A stretch of DNA of 64,000 bases from Caprella mutica. Its lineage: Eukaryota > Arthropoda > Malacostraca > Amphipoda > Caprellidae. Positions 58,540-64,000 of the stretch are shown piece after piece. Position 1 is the stretch's first letter. Every line of letters begins with the position of its first letter. Position numbers and translations under genes: made by a program. Under the pieces are notes generated by a model. That model saw nothing but the letters and a program-made list of their open reading frames with translations. It had not been told where the DNA came from and searched no databases. The DNA lies in NCBI GenBank assembly GCA_947561585.1, contig CANNZV010000436.1:62001-126000 (forward strand), given 5' to 3'.

Positions 58540-58975
58540 AGGTCATTTGTTAGGTACACTGGTTGTTCATGTTCTGGCTGGGTAGATACTGCAAAAAACT
58601 TTTATGAGTTAGGTACAGTGGTTGTTCATGTTCTGACTAGGTAGATATTGCAAAATAACTTCTGTGACTTAGTTACATTGGTTGTTCATGTCCTCAATAG
58701 GTAGATATTGCAAAATAACTTCTGTGACTTAGTTACATTGGTTGTTCATGTCCTCAATAGGTAGATATTGCAAAATAACTTCTGTGACTTAGGTACATCG
58801 GTTTTTCATGTTCTGACTAAGTAGATATTTAAAAAAAACTTTATGCGTTAGATACATGGGTTGTTCATGCTATGACTAGCTAGATATTGCAAAAAAAAAC
58901 TTTGTGACTTAGTTACACTGGTTGTTCATGTTCTTACAAGTAGATATTTCTAAAAAAAAATATGTACAGGGGTTG
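58540..58975. repeat. 60-bp minisatellite, left part (interrupted array)
   Basis: About seven copies of a unit containing GGTTGTTCATGTTCTGACTA and GGTAGATATTGCAAAA. Copies three and four are almost identical and outer copies are diverged. The array resumes at 59612 after an inserted element. Confidence 0.92.
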
Positions 58976-59007
58976 TTCAATGTTCATACTGGTGTCCAGA
59001 AAATTAA

Positions 59008-59608
59008 CAGGCGGAAAACTGCAAGGCAGAAAACTGCCAGTCACTTATTTCATTTTTTTTATAATCAATATTAATTCTTCTTATTATCAATCGTATTTTA
59101 ATTCGGGTCAATGAAACTATTAATTCTATTATAACTTCCTTCTTTTCGATAGCGAGTCATTTGGCATAGATCTTTTCACAGATAAACACAGACCGAGAGC
59201 ACAGCCACATCAACCACACTGACGTACTGTAGTTCAGTTTGAACACTTTCGTGGTGACAGTGTCAAATACCACGCGTATTCCCTAGGTTGTGACTGACAA
59301 TGTAAACACGGCTTAAGCTTCCTAAAGTGTGTTTGAATCTAGACGGTACTTTCAAAAAAAAAATTAATATCAATTTTATATTCGATAAAATAAAACCGTA
59401 ATGTAGTGTGTTGTATCCGGTAGTGTATACTGCACACTTCCTGGTTGTTTATTAATGTTTATATTTGATATTTTATATCTTAATAGATAATAAATTGAAA
59501 GTGTTTGGTACGAAATAATGTTTAAAAAGTGACTGACAAATTTTCACCTGGCAGTTTTCCGATTTGGTCATTTTCCGCCTGACAGTTTTCCACCGGCAAC
59601 TTTCCGTG
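59008..59608. mobile_element. Non-autonomous DNA element inserted in a minisatellite
   Basis: The left end has CAGGCGGAAAACTGCAAGGC then AGAAAACTGCCAGTCACTT. The right end has AAGTGACTGACAAATTTTCA, CCTGGCAGTTTTCC and CATTTTCCGCCTGACAGTTT. The ends are inverse complements with internal duplication of the GGCAGTTTTC motif, more copies being present on the right. The 0.6-kb interior is non-coding. Minisatellite units on both sides show it landed in an existing array. The exact boundaries and target duplication are unresolved. Confidence 0.75.
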
Positions 59609-59725
59609 CATCGTTCATGTTCTGACTAGGTCATTTTACTTTTATGCCTAAGGTATATTAGTTGTTCATGCTTTATCTAAGTAGACATTGCAAAACAAAA
59701 TGTTATGAGTTATATACAGAGAATG
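59609..59725. repeat. 60-bp minisatellite, right part
   Basis: CGTTCATGTTCTGACTAGGT and a second diverged unit (AGTTGTTCATGCTTTATCTA then AGTAGACATTGCAAAA) continue the array seen at 58540-58975. Confidence 0.85.
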
Positions 59726-61418
59726 AGGTAGGTGATGGTCAATAACAATTTTTCATGACAACGTAGGCAAAGTCAATATCTTTTATAAGTTAGCTTGTTA
59801 AACTAGAGAAAAAAGATGATTCGGCTAGAATATCTAGATTGATTGATAAATCCTGATGTACTGAAATAACAAATAGAACGAAAAGTCCAAAATGTCGGTT
59901 ACATCGGATTGTAATTTTCCCAATTACATAAGTACAGTAGAAAGTACAGTCCGACTAGAAGTTGATGCAGCAAAAATAATGTTATGACTATTGGTGAATT
60001 GCTTAGTCAATGTTTCAATGATAATATTCCGACTTAAGCAAATAAACATATAAAAATTTGTCATAGCCAGAACTATATACATGTTTCATAATATAACTGA
60101 TATGCTTCGAAATCATCCACATTGGACAATAATTTCGCCTAGTTACAAAGAAATATTTCGGAAATTTTCTTACCTGAAATATGACGATTAAAGCACCATC
60201 CTGAAGATATTTTCTAGATATTAGTAGAAATGTTCATACGGTATTCCGTAAGTGGATACAATATCGTCAAAGCATTTAGAGAATGCTACAATAAGAAAGA
60301 TATTTCCTGAAAATTACACGAAATATTTGTAAAACCGGTAGTTTTGATGAAAGACCTTTCTGTAACACCAGTAAAAAATATATCGCGGTTGTATTCTTCT
60401 AAAGATCATCTATTGCCTGGAAAGATATCTTCAAATTTATTTCAACCACAATTTGACAATGTAAAAGAAGCCTCAGTTAAGAGTTCATTGCCGAGGAAGA
60501 TAAGAGTAATATCACATTTATGCGCAATCTACAACCAATAATCAGAAGACAGACTAGCTGAAGCCTTGTTATCAATAGACAGTAACCGCATCCTCATATT
60601 GCTTTATGAAGAGCCGCTATTTAGCCAATACATTCTGCAGGGTTATAGGATAGATATTACACAGGAGTGGTATGTAATTACCTTGCCACCTTACATGCAC
60701 TCTATCAAAGTGTGATCTAAAGCACCCCTAGTAAGTACCCTATCTTATCGGCTCCGTCAGAACACATTTATACTAACACTTCAACTTAGAGATTTCAATG
60801 CGCCGAAGAGAGTTATCCTAAACCCACGCCAAATGTGCATTTGTGGGCGTTCTCTGGTGAGATTAGATTGGCGAACTTATTACGGATTTCAAATCCGTTA
60901 AATATGCTTTTCAATAGACATTCTGTCAATGGTAAACTAAATTGAAGTATTATGACTTTCTGCCAAGATAGTTGGAACTGAAGAAAAGAATTAACTAATA
61001 GTTAAAATGATCTCGAAAGAATGTTCTACAAACGTGAAAAATATTTCTCAATAATCATATTTAAGATATCATATAATATCCATAATTAAAATAAATCATC
61101 AGGATTACAGAGATTCGGCTAGGGTAATACAAATCTGCATAACAGAAAATCCGGTAAATAGAAAATACGGAAACAGGAAAAATTTTGGAGAACAAAAAAC
61201 TCAGTATAACAAAAAATAATCGAGATATTTAAAAAAAATCGTTTAGTTTTATCCGTTGAAATTAAAACAAATTTAAAAACTGTAATTTGTCATTTTTGAC
61301 GGTTAGTACACTATAAAATCAGAATGACAGAGGAATTAGGATTTTTTAAATCATGATTACTTTATCCGAATGATATGAAAAGTTAAAAAGATTATAGCCT
61401 GCGATTAGAATCACCGCA
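59726..61418. other. No gene seen
   Basis: AT-rich, non-repetitive sequence. The 65-codon frame at 60344-60541 has no recognisable domain or splice context. Confidence 0.5.
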
Positions 61419-64000
61419 GTACTCCTTTTTGTACCAAAAGTACTACTCCTGTTTGTATCCCCTACTCCTGTTGGTATCCCCTACTCCTGTTTTTATCCAC
61501 TACTCCTGTTTATATCCCCTACTCCTGTTCCTATCCACTACTCCTGTTTTTATCCACTACTCCTGTTTGTGTTAGTATTCACTACTCTTGTTTTTTCTAT
61601 CCACTACTCCTGTTTCTATCCACTACTCCTGTTAGTATCCCCTACTCCCGCTTGTACTCACTACTCCTGTTCCTATCCACTACTCCTGTTTCTATCCACT
61701 ACTCCTGTTTCTATCCACTACTCCTGTTTCTATCCACTACTCCTGTTTCTATCCACTACTCCTGTTTGTATCCCCTACTCCCGCTTGTACTCACTACTCC
61801 TGTTCCTATCCACTACTCCTGTTTCTATCCACTACTCCTGTTAGTATTCACTACTCTTGTTTTTTCTATCCACTACTCCTGTTCCTATCCACTACTCCTG
61901 TTTCTATCCACTACTCCTGTTAGTATTCACTACTCTTGTTTTTTTTTATCCACTACTCCTGTTTCTATCCACTACTCCTGTTAGTATCCCCTACTCCCGC
62001 TTGTACTCACTACTCCTGTTCCTATCCACTACTCCTGTTTCTATCCACTACTCCTGTTTCTATCCACTACTCCTGTTTCTATCCACTACTCCTGTTTCTA
62101 TCCACTACTCCTGTTTCTATCCACTACTCCTGTTAGTATTCACTACTCTTGTTTTTTCTATCCACTACTCCTGTTTCTATCCACTACTCCTGTTTCTATC
62201 CACTACTCCTGTTAGTATCCCCTACTCCCGCTTGTACTCACTACTCCTGTTCCTATCCACTACTCCTGTTTCTATCCACTACTCCTGTTTCTATCCACTA
62301 CTCCTGTTTCTATCCACTACTCCTGTTTCTATCCACTACTCCTGTTTGTATCCCCTACTCCCGCTTGTACTCACTACTCCTGTTCCTATCCACTACTCCT
62401 GTTTCTATCCACTACTCCTGTTAGTATTCACTACTCTTGTTTTTTCTATCCACTACTCCTGTTCCTATCCACTACTCCTGTTTCTATCCACTACTCCTGT
62501 TAGTATTCACTACTCTTGTTTTTTTTTATCCACTACTCCTGTTTCTATCCACTACTCCTGTTAGTATCCCCTACTCCCGCTTGTACTCACTACTCCTGTT
62601 CCTATCCACTACTCCTGTTTCTATCCACTACTCCTGTTTCTATCCACTACTCCTGTTTCTATCCACTACTCCTGTTTCTATCCACTACTCCTGTTTCTAT
62701 CCACTACTCCTGTTAGTATTCACTACTCTTGTTTTTTCTATCCACTACTCCTGTTTCTATCCACTACTCCTGTTAGTATCCCCGACTCCCGCTTGTACTC
62801 ACTACTCCTGTTCCTATCCACTACTCCTGTTTCTATCCACTACTCCTGTTTCTATCCACTACTCCTTTTCGTATCCACTACTCCTGTTTCTATCCACTAC
62901 TTCTGTTTCTATCCACTGCTCCTGTTTCTATCCACTACTCCTGTTTCTATCCACTACTTCTGTTTCTATCCACTGCTCCTGTTTCTATCCACTACTCCTG
63001 TTTCTATCCACTACTCCTGTTCGTATCCACTACTCCTGCTCCTATCCACTACTCCTGTTTCTATCCACTACTCCTGTTTCTATCCACTACTCCTGTTTCT
63101 ATCCACTACTCCTTTTCGTATCCACTACTCCTGTTTGTATCCACTACTCCTGTTTTTATCCACTACTCCTGTTTCTATCCACTACTCCTGTTTGTATCCA
63201 ATACTCCTGTTTCTATCCACTACTTTTGTTTCTATCCACTACTTCTGTTTCTACTTTCTATCCACTGCTCCTGTTTCTATCCACTTCTCCTGTTTCTATC
63301 CACTACTCCTGTTTCTATCCACTACTCCTGTTAGTATTCACTACTCTTGTTTTTTCTATCCACTACTCCTGTTTCTATCCACTACTCCTGTTAGTATCCC
63401 CTACTCCCGCTTGTACTCACTACTCCTGTTCCTATCCACTACTCCTGTTTCTATCCACTACTCCTGTTTCTATCCACTACTCCTTTTCGTATCCACTACT
63501 CCTGTTTCTATCCACTACTTCTGTTTCTATCCACTGCTCCTGTTTCTATCCACTACTCCTGTATCTATCCACTACTTCTGTTTCTATCCACTGCTCCTGT
63601 TTCTATCCACTACTCCTGTTTCTATCCACTACTCCTGTTCGTATCCACTACTCCTGCTCCTATCCACTACTCCTGTTTCTATCCACTACTCCTGTTTCTA
63701 TCCACTACTCCTTTTCGTATCCACTACTCCTGTTTGTATCCACTACTCCTGTTTTTATCCACTACTCCTGTTTCTATCCACTACTCCTGTTTGTATCCAC
63801 TACTCCTGTTTCTATCCACTACTTTTGTTTCTATCCACTACTCCTGTTTCCATCCACTACTCCTGTTTCTATCCACTACTCCTGTTCCTATCCACTACTC
63901 CTGTTTCTATCCACTACTCCTGTTTCTATCCACTACTCCTTTTAGTATCCACTACTCCTGTTTCTATCCACTACTCCTGTTTGTATCCACTACTCCTGTT
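61419..64000. repeat. 19-bp minisatellite with higher-order repeats, running off the window
   Basis: More than 130 copies of CTATCCACTACTCCTGTTT and variants (CTATTCACTACTCTTG, CCCTACTCCCGCTTGTACT). Variant patterns recur at about 580 bp (for example CACTACTCTTGTTTTTTCTA at 61849 and 62429), and at about 618 bp further on (62712 and 63330). Large blocks have therefore been duplicated. The unit is 19 bp and stop-free in all three forward frames, so three units give a 19-residue repeat and a 502-codon open frame at 62437-63945 that is an artefact of the repeat. Confidence 0.96.

Noticed and set aside
61569..63945. Long forward open frames (up to 502 codons) encoding hydrophobic Tyr/Leu/Ser repeats
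   Set aside because: They are produced by a 19-bp minisatellite with no stop in any forward frame. Several frames are open at once and no start context, domain or unique sequence exists.

Overview
The window is AT-rich, intron-rich animal DNA. It carries one confidently recognisable host gene, several decayed or non-autonomous DNA transposons, and about 10 kb of minisatellite arrays (sum of the array spans, roughly one sixth of the window). Protein similarity and Tc1/mariner remnants point to an arthropod, most likely an insect. The species cannot be fixed from the sequence alone.

The gene lies on the + strand at 30144-45388. It is a two-zinc-finger GATA transcription factor assembled here from ten coding exons whose splice phases all agree, giving 3762 nt and 1253 residues plus a stop. 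The start (MEV...), the PPWF...TPPDD linker, and the finger 2 tail ([15 protein letters not shown]) resemble the GATA-1/2/3 class, whose insect member is grain. Exons 2 to 6 all begin and end in phase 1, so each could be skipped in frame. Exon 3 is exceptional: 2031 nt of Asn/Gln/Ser-rich coding sequence that alone supplies more than half the protein. Without exons 2 and 3 the protein would be about 529 residues, close to what I would expect for this class. An optional, lineage-specific giant exon is therefore the most interesting biology I see.

Layout. 1-7029: mostly featureless AT-rich DNA with one 20-bp minisatellite (5316-5802). 7030-9447: a transposon nest, with an outer inverted repeat of about 140 bp enclosing a fold-back element that carries a decayed transposase tail, a broken Tc1-like transposase gene, a 73-bp near-perfect palindrome and a tRNA-like (SINE-like) segment. 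9448-29950: intergenic DNA with ten minisatellites, several MITEs of two families, and GC-box/CpG-rich patches near 27920-28490 that could be the gene's promoter. 29995-30142: a polypyrimidine tract with tandem acceptor-like units just before the first coding exon. 30144-47200: the GATA gene and a long 3' UTR. 47200-64000: no convincing gene; an 11-bp minisatellite of 1.7 kb, MITEs, a GC-balanced non-repetitive block (about 54600-56300) that may be regulatory, a minisatellite interrupted by a transposon (58540-59725), and a 19-bp minisatellite of at least 2.6 kb that runs off the window end.

Many long open frames in the window are minisatellites whose units happen to lack stops. They are described as repeats, not genes.
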